Source: DASQPA01 sp035644215 (GTDB lineage: Bacteria; Acidobacteriota; Thermoanaerobaculia; Multivoradales; UBA5704). From it: DNA of 33,886 nucleotides. Below are positions 21,301 to 28,651 of this stretch, one piece after another. A program made the translations under genes and the position numbers. The notes below the pieces were generated by a model. The model was not told the origin of the DNA and made no database searches. It was given only the letters and a program-made list of their open reading frames with translations. The DNA is taken from the NCBI GenBank assembly GCA_035644215.1, contig DASQPA010000219.1, forward strand, positions 1 to 33,886, read 5' to 3'. Each line of letters opens with the position of its first letter. Position 1 is the stretch's first letter.

Positions 21301-24019
21301 TGCCGTTGAAACAGCTCTGGCCGTCCAGCGCATCGGCGTCGGCGCCGCTGCCCGGGCATCCCTTGGACTTGAAATGGTTGGCGACGACGGTGAAGCGCTG
21401 GCCGAAGGCCGGGTTCGCGGCGTCCACGACGTCGAACGTCTGGGCGGTGGGCGGCCGGTTGTGGACCGGATCGAGGTCGACGAGCGGCGAGCCCACCGGG
21501 GACACGATCCCCGTCCGGTAGATCTCCTGGACCCGGATGGCGTCGGTGCCCAGGGTGCCGCCGGTATTGACGAAGGTATAGGGATGGGCGCCGCCGCAGC
21601 GCGCGTTGATGGCGCCTAGGAGGTCGGTGATGGTGGCGCTCGGCGTGGTGTTCTCGAGCTCCATGAAGGCATAGATGTCGGCGTTCAAGGTGCAGACGAC
21701 GATCGAGGCCCGCTCCCGCTGGCGGTTGAGCTCCGCCACGCTGTCCGCGCCGCGGCAGTCCAGCGTCATCGACGGACCGCAGGGGCCGGTGCTGGTGCTC
21801 GCGGTGGTATCGATCGTCGTGAAGTAGTTGAGGAGGTTCATCCCCACCGCCTTGATGGCGCCGCCGACCGCCGGCGGGGTCACCGGGCGCGGATTGGCGA
21901 CGGTGAACGTCACCGGGTGGGCGGCGGCGGGGCGGATGCGCCAGGTATTGGCGCCGAAACCCGGGAAAGACCAGTGGAGGACGCCGGTCAGACCGTTGAC
22001 CAGGTCGCCGCCACGGAAGAAGTCGACGCCCTGGGTGCCGACCGAGAAGCCGCCGTTCGCCCGCGGATAGAAGACGGCCTGGCTGCCGTCGGGCTGGCTC
22101 AGGTAGGCCTCCTGCGCGTTGTTGTCGTCGTCGAGGATCACCCGCCGCCGGGAGAGGTTGTCGAGATGCGCGGTGTAGCCCGCCGCGTTGGGCGGCGCCC
22201 CCTCGGTGTACTGGAACGGCCGGCCGCCCTGGAAGAGGATGATCTGGCCGAAGCGGCCGAGCTCGAAGTACTCCGAGACGGTAAGGGTGTCGACGAAGGT
22301 GACGAGCATCCCCTCGCGCGCCTCGTAGAAATCGTCGACGACGCCGGCGATCGGCAGGGTGATCGGCGAGGGAGTCACCTCGGCCAGGTGGTTGGCGGCG
22401 TCGGTGACGACGACCGAGCCGGCGGTGGAGGCCGTGATCTCGGTCATGCCGCTGAACTCCGAGACGATTCCGGTGGCCTTGACCCGCTGCCCCTCGGCGA
22501 CCGGCGTCGTGCAGCTGCCGCAGAAGATGAAGATGCCCTCAGACGTCATCGGGTCGGCGTCGGCGTCGGCGTCCTCCTCCTCGAGGAAGAAGCCCTGGAG
22601 CTTCCCGGCCCCCTGGAAGTTGGCGACGACGACGCCCTCGACCGTCACCGTGACGCCGGGAATGGGGGTCGCCGCGCCGTTCCCCTGGACGTCGTGGATC
22701 TTGGTGATGTCGTCGTTGACGATCGTCCCCAGCCCCTGGCCGTCGACCGTGACCGCGTTGGTGACGTTGGTCAGGTTGACGAAGAAGGTCTCGTCGCCCT
22801 CCGGGGTGACGTCGCCGTTGACCAGGACGTCGAAGGTATAGGTCGAGCTGCCGGCGGGGATGGTCTGCCCGGTGAGCGACTTGGCGGTGTAGTCGCCGGG
22901 GGCGACCGCCGTGCCGTCCGCGGTCGCGATGTCGAAGGTCACCCCACCGGTCGGAGCCGGGGCCGAGAGGCTCACCGTGAAGGTGAAGGTGGTGGTGCCG
23001 GCGTTGCCCTCGTTCAAGGTGACGTCGTTGATCGTCAGGTTGGGCGCCGCGTCGTCGTTGACGATCGTCCCCTGGCCCTGGCCGTCGGCGACGGTGGCGC
23101 CGGTGACGTTGGTGACGTTGACGAAGAAGGTCTCGTTGGCCTCCGGAGCCGTGTCGCCGTTGACCAGGACGGTGAAGCTGTAGGTCGAGCTGCCGGCCGG
23201 GATGGTCTGCGCGGTGAGCGACTTCTGGGTGTAGTCGGAGGGCTGGGTCGCCGTGTTGTTGGCGGTCGCGATGTCGAAGGTCACCCCGCCCGGCCCGGCC
23301 GGGGCCGAGAGGCTGACCGTGAAGGTGAAGCTGGTGGTGCCGGCGTTCCCCTCGTTCAAGGAGACGTCGTTGATCGTCAGGTTGGGGAGCGGGCTGCAGG
23401 AATTCAGTGCCGACGAGCTGTTACGGGGGTTGGGAGCGCCGGCGGTGAAGTCGCCGGAGTTGCTGTCCGTATCCGTGCAGCCGTTCGCCGCGCGGAGGTC
23501 GGCGGTCGTGGTGCTCGGCGCCGGGGCATTCGCCCCCCCTTCGTTGCAGGTGGCGGTCGTCCCGTACCCGACGAAGTCGACGATGCTCGCGCTCGCAGGG
23601 CATGCGCCGGCCAGTGCTGTAGTTGTGTTGACCAGCGCGACCTTCGCCGCCGTGGCGCTCATGGCGATCGCACCGGTCACTTCCGGCGTCGGCAGGCTAC
23701 TCACGCCGTTGGCGCCGGCGCCCTCGGCGACGAGCAGGTAGCCGCCGGCCGGGATCGAGACGTTGGGCAGGTTGGTCACCTGCCACGTGGTGCCCGCCGC
23801 GGCGGCATACTGAACCGACCAGCCGTTGACGCTGACCGAGACCGCCCCGCGGTTGAAGATCTCGATGTAGTCGTTCTTGTAGGTCGAGCAGCCGACCGTG
23901 CCACAGCCGGCGCCGCCATAGACCTGGCTGATGACGATGTTGGGGGAGACCGCGAAGGCCGGCGCGGCGAGGAGCAGCAGGACCAAGGCGGGCAGGAGGG
24001 CGCGGAGCGGCTTAAACAT
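18353..24019 (-). CDS. Secreted ExeM/NucH-like multidomain nuclease with DUF11 stalk and IPTL-CTERM-like anchor
   Basis: About 1,888 aa. Signal peptide ~1-23. A lamin-tail domain (~24-170; ISQVYGGAG, YIEIFNRG) is followed by two Calx-beta domains (~213-323 and ~327-437; LNEGNAGTT, ETFFVN) and an OB-type segment (~440-545). The endonuclease/exonuclease/phosphatase domain spans ~723-1059 with MNLLNYF, FMELEN, LLLGDFNS (936-939) and ASDHDPV (1048-1050), all catalytic motifs present. From ~1061 there are five near-identical DUF11 repeats (D-L-x-[VI]-TKVDTPDPV) and a sixth divergent one. The end, VPTLDTVGLALLALLLAGLG then Arg-rich, is an IPTL-CTERM-like sorting tail. This is the layout of extracellular DNases that degrade environmental or biofilm DNA, here probably displayed on a DUF11 stalk. 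I start at ATG 24019: GGGAG lies 6 nt upstream, better placed than for ATG 24025. Confidence 0.9.
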   Translation of the reverse strand: MFKPLRALLPALVLLLLAAPAFAVSPNIVISQVYGGAGCGTVGCSTYKNDYIEIFNRGAVSVSVNGWSVQYAAAAGTTWQVTNLPNVSIPAGGYLLVAEGAGANGVSSLPTPEVTGAIAMSATAAKVALVNTTTALAGACPASASIVDFVGYGTTATCNEGGANAPAPSTTTADLRAANGCTDTDSNSGDFTAGAPNPRNSSSALNSCSPLPNLTINDVSLNEGNAGTTSFTFTVSLSAPAGPGGVTFDIATANNTATQPSDYTQKSLTAQTIPAGSSTYSFTVLVNGDTAPEANETFFVNVTNVTGATVADGQGQGTIVNDDAAPNLTINDVTLNEGNAGTTTFTFTVSLSAPAPTGGVTFDIATADGTAVAPGDYTAKSLTGQTIPAGSSTYTFDVLVNGDVTPEGDETFFVNLTNVTNAVTVDGQGLGTIVNDDITKIHDVQGNGAATPIPGVTVTVEGVVVANFQGAGKLQGFFLEEEDADADADPMTSEGIFIFCGSCTTPVAEGQRVKATGIVSEFSGMTEITASTAGSVVVTDAANHLAEVTPSPITLPIAGVVDDFYEAREGMLVTFVDTLTVSEYFELGRFGQIILFQGGRPFQYTEGAPPNAAGYTAHLDNLSRRRVILDDDNNAQEAYLSQPDGSQAVFYPRANGGFSVGTQGVDFFRGGDLVNGLTGVLHWSFPGFGANTWRIRPAAAHPVTFTVANPRPVTPPAVGGAIKAVGMNLLNYFTTIDTTASTSTGPCGPSMTLDCRGADSVAELNRQRERASIVVCTLNADIYAFMELENTTPSATITDLLGAINARCGGAHPYTFVNTGGTLGTDAIRVQEIYRTGIVSPVGSPLVDLDPVHNRPPTAQTFDVVDAANPAFGQRFTVVANHFKSKGCPGSGADADALDGQSCFNGTRTAQATRLLTWINSTVLPAAGDPDVLLLGDFNSYAQENPVTTIEAGGYTDLESAFGGGSTYSYLFSGELGHLDYAFSSSSLTGQITGAAPWHINADESDLFDYNDEVFDSPGEASFDEKPDGSALVPPRVVFQPATPYRASDHDPVLVGLFQVADLAITKVDTPDPVNAGTNLTYTVTVTNNGPDPATSAAWSDTLPAGTSFVSLPAVAGWSCTTPSVGAGGTVSCTNPSFAVGSAVFTLTVAVDPTVTAGTVLSNTATATSTTGDGNAANNSATATTTVAAAADLSVTKVDTPDPVTAGTNLTYTITVTNAGPSTAASVSLSDTLPAGTTFVSLASPGGWSCTTPSVGAGGTVSCSVGSLAAGSAVFTLVVAVGPAVTAGTVLSNTATASSTTSDPNPGNESGTATTTVAASADLSVTKVDTPDPVTAGNNLTYTITVTNAGPSAAATVALSDTLPAGTTFVSLASPGGFSCTTPSVGAGGTVSCSVGSLGVGSAVFTLVVAVDPSVASGTVLSNTATASSATSDPNPGNESGTATTTVAASADLSVTKVDTPDPVTAGNNLTYTITVTNVGPSAAATVSLSDLLPTGTTFVSLASPGGWSCTNPAVGSGGTVSCTNASLGVGNAVFTLVVKVGSSVTAGTVLSNTATVSAATPDPNPGNGSATATTTVATSADLSVTKVDTPDPVTAGNNLTYTITVTNAGPSAAATVSLSDTLPTGTTFVSLASPGGWSCTNPAVGSGGTVSCTDASLAVGSAVFTLVVKVGVSVPAGTLSNTATVSAATSDPNPGNGSATATTTVTAAPTSLTATKTVTGQFFPGGTVTYTVTLHNNGPGNQADNPGAEMTDVLPAQLTLVSAAASSGTATATVGTNTVTWNGAIVAGGTVTITIQATVHTGLAVGTLIANQATIAFDADGNGTNESTAMTDDPTVGGAADPTRFAVAPQSVIEVPTLDTVGLALLALLLAGLGAWRLGRRRVSGGV
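18897..20846 (-). repeat. 390-bp in-frame tandem DNA repeats encoding DUF11 domains
   Basis: Five units of about 390 bp recur at near-constant spacing; the marker ACCGTCGTCGTCGCCGTG is found near 18904, 19290, 19680, 20070 and 20460. Protein repeats 2-5 are almost identical. Such uniform units suggest recent duplication or continuing homogenisation, and copy number may vary between strains or be mis-assembled from short reads. Confidence 0.85.
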
Positions 24020-24152
24020 GTGCATCTCCCTCGGACAGCAGACAGAGACCCGGTCGACGGCGCGACAGGGCGGGATCAGGATTTGGCGCCCTAGTGTATA
24101 GGAACTTCGCAAGAATGTGCCGGTGGGATCGTCACGAAGCGGTGAAAAAACG

Positions 24153-24178
24153 AAGGGGCCCGATCGCTCGGGCCCCTT
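24153..24178 (-). terminator. Rho-independent terminator of the LamG-protein gene
   Basis: AAGGGGCCCGA (24153-24163) pairs perfectly with TCGGGCCCCTT (24168-24178) around a TCGC loop. Read on the minus strand, the stem is followed by CGTTTTTTC, giving the T-tract of a classical intrinsic terminator 24 nt after the stop of the gene at 24203. Bases 24020-24150, upstream of the nuclease gene, hold a possible weak -10 (TATACACT on the minus strand at 24092-24099) but no good -35. Confidence 0.88.
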
Positions 24179-24202
24179 TCCTTCGGCGTGCGCTGAAACG
24201 CT

Positions 24203-25285
24203 CTACGGGCAAGTGGCGAAGGCGTTGACGTCGGTGACCGCCGGGGCCGGCGGACCGGGGTAGTTGAAGTAGACCTTGTTCACCCCGGCATGGAGGTCGG
24301 CCACCTCCAGGCGGTAGAAGACGTTGGTCGTCGCCGCCGAGAAGATCCAGTAGCGGCTGTTCAGGCCGCAGCCGTTGATCGCCTTGACCATCACCTCCCA
24401 GTTGTCGGGGCTGAAGAACCAGAAGAGGCCGGAGCCCGAGTTGGCGCAGCCGACCGTCTGGCCGATGCCCTCGGCGGTGCCGGGAGCGCCGGTCCGGAAG
24501 GTGGCGTGGACCACGATGCGGCCGAAGAGGCAGAGCGAGGTCGCGGTCGCGGAGCAGGGGGCGAGGGTCACCGGGAAGGTGAAGTAGTTGGTGCCCGAGC
24601 CGCCGACGGCGCCGTTGTGGCCGCCGCCCGACGAGTCGAACGCGCTGGCGTCCAGGGCCCAGCGCGCCACCAGGCCGGTCGTCGGGGTGGGGCTCGCGAC
24701 GTTGATCGAGGCGCGGATCTGGTCGATGGTACGGGCGACGTTCCACAACCGCACCTCGTCGATGGCGCCGGCGGGGGTGTGGGTGAAGTTCACGTCGCTG
24801 GCGATGCGGACCGCGTCGGCGGTCGCCGGGAGCGCCCCGGGCTCCACCCAGGAGCCGACGAGCTCGCCGTTGATGTAGTGCCGGCGCGTCGTGCCGTCGA
24901 AGGTCACCGCGACGTGGGTCCACTGACCCGCAGGGATCGTCCCGGCGTCCCTGAAGGTGCGCACCGGGATCTGGAGGCCGGTCGAGTCGTAGCCCCGGAT
25001 GTAGGAGCGCATCGTCGTGCCACAGATCCCCACCCACCAGGCCTGGGTCCAGTTCTTGCCCACGATGCTGCTGCAGCCGCCGGAATCGGTGACGTTGACC
25101 CAGGCCTCGACGGTGATCGCGCTCGCCGGGTTCAGGGCGGGGCTGGTGGGGACCTGGACATAGCCCGAGGTGGGGCCCGAGAGCCTCAGCCAGACGTTGA
25201 ACGGCTGGGCCTCGACGGCTCCGGCCAGGGCGAAGAGCAGGGCCAGGGCGAGGAGCGGAGCGGGATTCCACCGGTACGGTTTCAT
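24203..25285 (-). CDS. Exported LamG/concanavalin-like protein with C-terminal module
   Basis: A 360-aa protein. The signal peptide ends near VEA-Q (residue 27). Residues ~40-212 form a LamG/concanavalin-type jelly roll: ITVEAWVNVTD, WTHVAVTFDG, HYINGELVGSW, AIDEVRLWNVART and GLVARWALD are its classical strands. Residues 244-357 are a divergent copy of the TGYFWFF module: CSATATSLCLFGR, then SGLFWFFSPDNWEVMVKAIN, SRYWIFSAATTNV and a terminal VNAFATCP. The last motif matches the protease's SAFETCP, so these two form a subgroup of the module family. Start ATG 25285 is set by AAGGAGG 7 nt upstream. Probably a secreted carbohydrate- or protein-binding protein; ligand unknown. It has its own intrinsic terminator. 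Confidence 0.87.
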   Translation of the reverse strand: MKPYRWNPAPLLALALLFALAGAVEAQPFNVWLRLSGPTSGYVQVPTSPALNPASAITVEAWVNVTDSGGCSSIVGKNWTQAWWVGICGTTMRSYIRGYDSTGLQIPVRTFRDAGTIPAGQWTHVAVTFDGTTRRHYINGELVGSWVEPGALPATADAVRIASDVNFTHTPAGAIDEVRLWNVARTIDQIRASINVASPTPTTGLVARWALDASAFDSSGGGHNGAVGGSGTNYFTFPVTLAPCSATATSLCLFGRIVVHATFRTGAPGTAEGIGQTVGCANSGSGLFWFFSPDNWEVMVKAINGCGLNSRYWIFSAATTNVFYRLEVADLHAGVNKVYFNYPGPPAPAVTDVNAFATCP

Positions 25286-25339
25286 GGACGAACCTCCTTG
25301 GATAGTGGGCTTGAAAACCAACCGACCTGTTGATCTTAC

Positions 25340-25363
25340 ACCGGTCCGGGCAGAGCGACCGGT
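25340..25363 (-). terminator. Possible weak hairpin after the methyltransferase operon
   Basis: ACCGGTC (25340-25346) and GACCGGT (25357-25363) form a perfect 7-bp stem with a 10-nt loop, about 60 nt past the last stop of the operon. No T-tract is present. It could equally be an operator in front of the LamG gene, whose start lies 55 nt further on. Confidence 0.3.
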
Positions 25364-25421
25364 CGTCTGTGGGATCTGGCGCCGGGAGGAGTCGGTTCGT
25401 TACAGCAGGCGTTCCCGGAAC

Positions 25422-26174
25422 CTACCGCCGGTCCTGCGCCTCGCCGGTCATCGGGACGAAGCGGACGGGGAGGACGTTTCTCGTCTCGACCGTGCCGTCG
25501 GGCCGCTTGGTGAGCACGAGGAGCTCCTGCTGGACGGTCCCCAGGGGGAGGACCATGCGGCCGCCCGGCTTGAGCTGGGCGAGGAGCGGCACCGGGACCT
25601 GGGCCGGGGCGGCGGTCAGGAGGATGCCGTCGAAGGGGGCCTCCTCCGGCCAGCCCTTGTAGCCGTCGCCGATGCGGACGTGGACGTTGGCATAGCCCAG
25701 CCGGGTGAGAAGCCCGCCGGCCTCCTCGCCCAGGGAGGGGACGATCTCCATGGTGTAGACCGCCCCCGCCACCCGCGACAGGACCGCCGCGTGGTAGCCC
25801 GAGCCGGTGCCGATCTCCAGCACCCGGGCGTGCCGGTCGACGGCGAGGAGCTGGGTCATCAGGGCCACGATGTAGGGCTGGGAGATGGTCTGGCCGCGGC
25901 CGATGGGGAGGGCATGGTCGGCGTAGGCCTCCGCCCGCTCGTCCGCCGGCACGAAGAGGTGGCGCGGCACCTCCTCCATGGCGGCGAGGACGGCGGCGTC
26001 CTTGACGTCGCGCGCGCGGACCTGCTCCGCCACCATGCGGTGGCGCTCCTGGGCGCAGGATTCGGCCGGCGCCGGGGCGGCGGCGGGGGGAGGTGGGGCG
26101 GACATGGCGGCGAGCAGGCTGGTCGCGGCGAGGGCCGGAAGGAGGCCGGCGAGGCCCGGCGCCCTACCCGCCAT
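25422..26174 (-). CDS. pcm: Exported protein-L-isoaspartate O-methyltransferase, second copy
   Basis: A 250-aa protein. Residues ~45-245 follow PCMT closely: RMVAEQVRARDV, VPRHLFVP, AYADHALPIGRGQTISQPY (substrate-binding segment), SAM-binding VLEIGTGSGYHAAVL (118-132), VYTMEI, GDGYKGWPEEAPFDGILLTAAP and a conserved end. PCMT methylates isoaspartyl residues of damaged proteins using S-adenosylmethionine. An N-terminal hydrophobic stretch (LAGLLPALAATSLLAAMS) and a Pro/Ala linker look like a signal peptide, unlike cytosolic Pcm. Its start overlaps the end of the previous methyltransferase gene by 11 nt, so the two are co-translated. Export would place it away from cytosolic SAM, which raises the question of how it is supplied. 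Confidence 0.88.
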   Translation of the reverse strand: MAGRAPGLAGLLPALAATSLLAAMSAPPPPAAAPAPAESCAQERHRMVAEQVRARDVKDAAVLAAMEEVPRHLFVPADERAEAYADHALPIGRGQTISQPYIVALMTQLLAVDRHARVLEIGTGSGYHAAVLSRVAGAVYTMEIVPSLGEEAGGLLTRLGYANVHVRIGDGYKGWPEEAPFDGILLTAAPAQVPVPLLAQLKPGGRMVLPLGTVQQELLVLTKRPDGTVETRNVLPVRFVPMTGEAQDRR

Positions 26175-26883
26175 CGCGGATCCTGCCGGTCATCGGCGAC
26201 AGGCGGACGGGGATGACCGTCCGCTTCTCCAGGCCGTCGGCGGTCTTGGTGATCACCAGGAGGTCCTGGATGAACCCGCCCTGGGCGACGACCATCTTAC
26301 CGCCCACCCGCAGCTGGTCGAGGAGCAGCTTGGGGAGCTTGGGGGGCGCCGCGGAGACCAGGATGGCGTCGAAGGGAGCTTTCTCGGGCCAGCCCTGGTA
26401 GCCGTCGCCGCTCCGCACATGGACGTTGGCGTAGCCCAGGGTCGAGAGGCGCTTCTCGGCCTGGTTCGCCACCGGTCCCGAGATCTCGATCGAGTAGACC
26501 TCGCGGGCGATCCGGGAGAGGACCGCGGCGTGGTAGCCCGAGCCGGTGCCCACCTCGAGCACCTTCTTGCTGCCGTCGAGGTCCAGAAGCGAGGTCATGA
26601 GGGCGACGACGTAGGGCTGGTAGATGGTCCGCCCGGCGTCGACGGGGAGCGGCTGGTCGGCGTAGGCCCGGTTCTGCTCCGCGGGGGGGACGAACATGTG
26701 GCGCGGCACCTGGCCCATGGCGGCGAGGACGTCGGGCTGGGTGATGCCGCGCTGTCGGATCTGCTCGTCGACCATGTTGCGGCGCAGCTTCGCCCAGCCG
26801 TCCTCTCCCGAGACCAGCGGCCCGGCCAGACACAGGGCCAGGCCCACGAGCACGGCGACGCGCGCCGCGCCGCGCCGTCTCAC
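26164..26883 (-). CDS. pcm: Exported protein-L-isoaspartate O-methyltransferase, first copy
   Basis: A 239-aa protein. The GTG start at 26883 overlaps the TGA of the amidohydrolase gene (GTGA), a typical coupled junction. It begins VRRRGAARVAVLVGLALCLA, a signal peptide with cleavage near SG-ED. The PCMT domain follows: NMVDEQIRQRGI, VPRHMFVP, YADQPLPVDAGRTIYQPY, SAM motif VLEVGTGSGYHAA (108-120), VYSIEI and GDGYQGWPEKAPFDAILVSAAP. It is similar to the next gene along its full length (more than half of the residues appear identical), so the pair is a tandem duplication. Both keep the SAM and substrate motifs, so neither looks decayed. The role is repair of isoaspartyl damage, with an unusual envelope location if the signal peptide is real. 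Confidence 0.88.
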   Translation of the reverse strand: MRRRGAARVAVLVGLALCLAGPLVSGEDGWAKLRRNMVDEQIRQRGITQPDVLAAMGQVPRHMFVPPAEQNRAYADQPLPVDAGRTIYQPYVVALMTSLLDLDGSKKVLEVGTGSGYHAAVLSRIAREVYSIEISGPVANQAEKRLSTLGYANVHVRSGDGYQGWPEKAPFDAILVSAAPPKLPKLLLDQLRVGGKMVVAQGGFIQDLLVITKTADGLEKRTVIPVRLSPMTGRIRDGG

Positions 26884-28550
26884 CGTGCCCCCTCCCGCGC
26901 GAACGCCACCTGGCCGTCGACCAGGGTGAGGTCGACCGGAGCGGTCGGGATCTCGCGCTCGGGCACCCGCATGGGGTCCTTGCCGAAGACCACCAGGTCG
27001 GCCCGCTTGCCGACCTCCAGGGTGCCGACCTCCGGGTCGAGGAAGAGCGACCAGGCGGCGTCGGCGGTGAAGCCGGCCAGGGCCTCGTCGCGGGTCAGCT
27101 TCTCGGCCGGCAGCCAGCCGCCCGCCGGCTGGCCCTGGAGATCCTGGCGGGTCACCGCGGCGTAGAGCCCGAGCCGCGGGTCGTCCGACTCGACCGGGAA
27201 GTCGCTCCCCAGGGCGAGCCGGCCGCCGGCATTCTTCACCTTGCGCCAGGCGTAGGCCCCCGCCAGGCGCTTCTCCCCCACCCGGTCGCCGGCCCACGGC
27301 ATGTCGGAGGTGGCGTGGGTGGGCTGCATGGAGGCGATGACCCCCAGGCGCCCCAGGCGCCGGATGTCGTCCAGGGTCATCACCTGGGCGTGCTCGAGGC
27401 GGAAGCGGGCTTCCGGCTTGGGGCCGCCCAGGGCCTTCTCCATGGCATTCAAGGCGGTCTGGTTGCCGCGGTCGCCGATGGCGTGGATGCCGACCTGGAA
27501 GCCGTGCGCCAGGGCCTGCCGGGCGACCTCTTCCATGTGGGCCTCGGGGGTCACCAGGAGGCCGGAGTTGCCGGGGTCGTCGCTGTAGGGGGCGAGGAGG
27601 GCGGCGCCGCGGCTCCCCAGGGCGCCGTCGGCGTACATCTTGACCCCGCGCACGGTCAACCGCGCCTGGGGGTCGATCTCGGGACCGCGGGCGAACCAGC
27701 TTTTGAGGAGAGCCTCGTCGTCGGTCAGGAAGAGGGCGGCGCGCAGGGGGAGCTGGCCCGCCCGGTGGAGCTTGGCGTAGGCCTCGTAGACCGGCTGGCT
27801 GATCCCCATGTCGGTCACCGTGGTCAGGCCCACGGCGAGGCAGTGGCGGGCGGCGCGGCGCAGACGGCGGTCGAGGTCCTCGGGGGTCGGCTCGGGCAGG
27901 TGGGCGAGCCCCTGGGCGCGGTCGACGAGGACGCCGGTCGGGGCGCCGGAGGCATCGCGCAGCAGGCGTCCGCCCGGCGGGTCGGCGGTCGTCTTGTCGA
28001 TCTTCCAGATCTCCAGGGCGCGGGCGTTGCCCAGGGCGGCGTGGCCGTCCACCCGCTCCAGCCAGACGGGGTGGTCGGGGACCGCCGCCGACAGCGGCCC
28101 CTGGGTGGGGAACTGCTTGCCCGGCCAGCGGTTCTGGTCCCAGCCCCGGCCGCGCACCCAGGCGCCGGGGGGGAGGTCGCGGGCGGCGGCCTTGACCCGG
28201 GAGATGACCTCTTCATAGGTCGGGGCACCGGTCAGGTCGACCTCTTCCAGGGACTCGCCGAGCCCCAGGAAGTGGGAGTGGGCGTCGATCAGGCCCGGCG
28301 TCACCGCCCGGCCGTGGAGGTCGATGACCCGGGTCGCCGGCCCGCGCAGGGCCTGGGCGCCGGCGTCCGGCCCGAGGTAGACGATGCGCCCGCCACGCAC
28401 CGCCAGGCTCCCCTCGACCCGGCCCGGCGGATGGACCGGATAGAAGACGCCGTGCTGCAAAAGGAGGTCGGCCCTGTCCTCCGAAAGGGAGGGGGCGGCG
28501 AAGGCTGCAAGTGAGACGGCGGCCAGCAAGAGCGGCATAAGCCTTGTCAT
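26880..28550 (-). CDS. Exported YtcJ-type amidohydrolase (amidohydrolase_3 family)
   Basis: A 556-aa protein with a signal peptide (MTRLMPLLLAAVSLAAFAAP). It has the family's ordered landmarks: RVIDLHGRAVTPGLIDAHSH with metal-binding H91 and H93, PPGAWVRGRGWDQNRWP, VKMYADGALGSRGA, GIHAIGDRGN, RLEHAQVM, ALGSDFPVESDDP (metal/active Asp) and the closing GTLEVGKRADLVVFGKDP. Members hydrolyse N-substituted amides or related C-N bonds; the physiological substrate of this type (YtcJ/NfdA-like) is usually unknown. It is the first gene of a three-gene overlapping operon with two exported PCMTs, hinting at a joint role in handling damaged or modified extracytoplasmic peptides (inference). It is divergent from the PmbA-like gene. 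Confidence 0.88.
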   Translation of the reverse strand: MTRLMPLLLAAVSLAAFAAPSLSEDRADLLLQHGVFYPVHPPGRVEGSLAVRGGRIVYLGPDAGAQALRGPATRVIDLHGRAVTPGLIDAHSHFLGLGESLEEVDLTGAPTYEEVISRVKAAARDLPPGAWVRGRGWDQNRWPGKQFPTQGPLSAAVPDHPVWLERVDGHAALGNARALEIWKIDKTTADPPGGRLLRDASGAPTGVLVDRAQGLAHLPEPTPEDLDRRLRRAARHCLAVGLTTVTDMGISQPVYEAYAKLHRAGQLPLRAALFLTDDEALLKSWFARGPEIDPQARLTVRGVKMYADGALGSRGAALLAPYSDDPGNSGLLVTPEAHMEEVARQALAHGFQVGIHAIGDRGNQTALNAMEKALGGPKPEARFRLEHAQVMTLDDIRRLGRLGVIASMQPTHATSDMPWAGDRVGEKRLAGAYAWRKVKNAGGRLALGSDFPVESDDPRLGLYAAVTRQDLQGQPAGGWLPAEKLTRDEALAGFTADAAWSLFLDPEVGTLEVGKRADLVVFGKDPMRVPEREIPTAPVDLTLVDGQVAFAREGAR

Positions 28551-28651
28551 TGCGCTAGTTTCCTCTCCTCAAGCTGGCCATTCTGCCAGTGGGGGGTGCA
28601 AAGGACAAGCCACAGCCCTCCTCCCCCTCCCCGGTGCTAGACTCCCCCACC

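Noticed and set aside
18275..21619. A 1,114-codon plus-strand frame, plus repeated ~127-codon antisense frames under each DUF11 unit
   Set aside because: They recur only because the DNA repeats at a multiple of three; the minus strand encodes DUF11 and nuclease domains.
24096..24108. Thirteen bases identical to one Flp-recombinase half-site (GTATAGGAACTTC)
   Set aside because: Only one arm is present, with no inverted partner at the right distance and no recombinase gene. Most likely chance.
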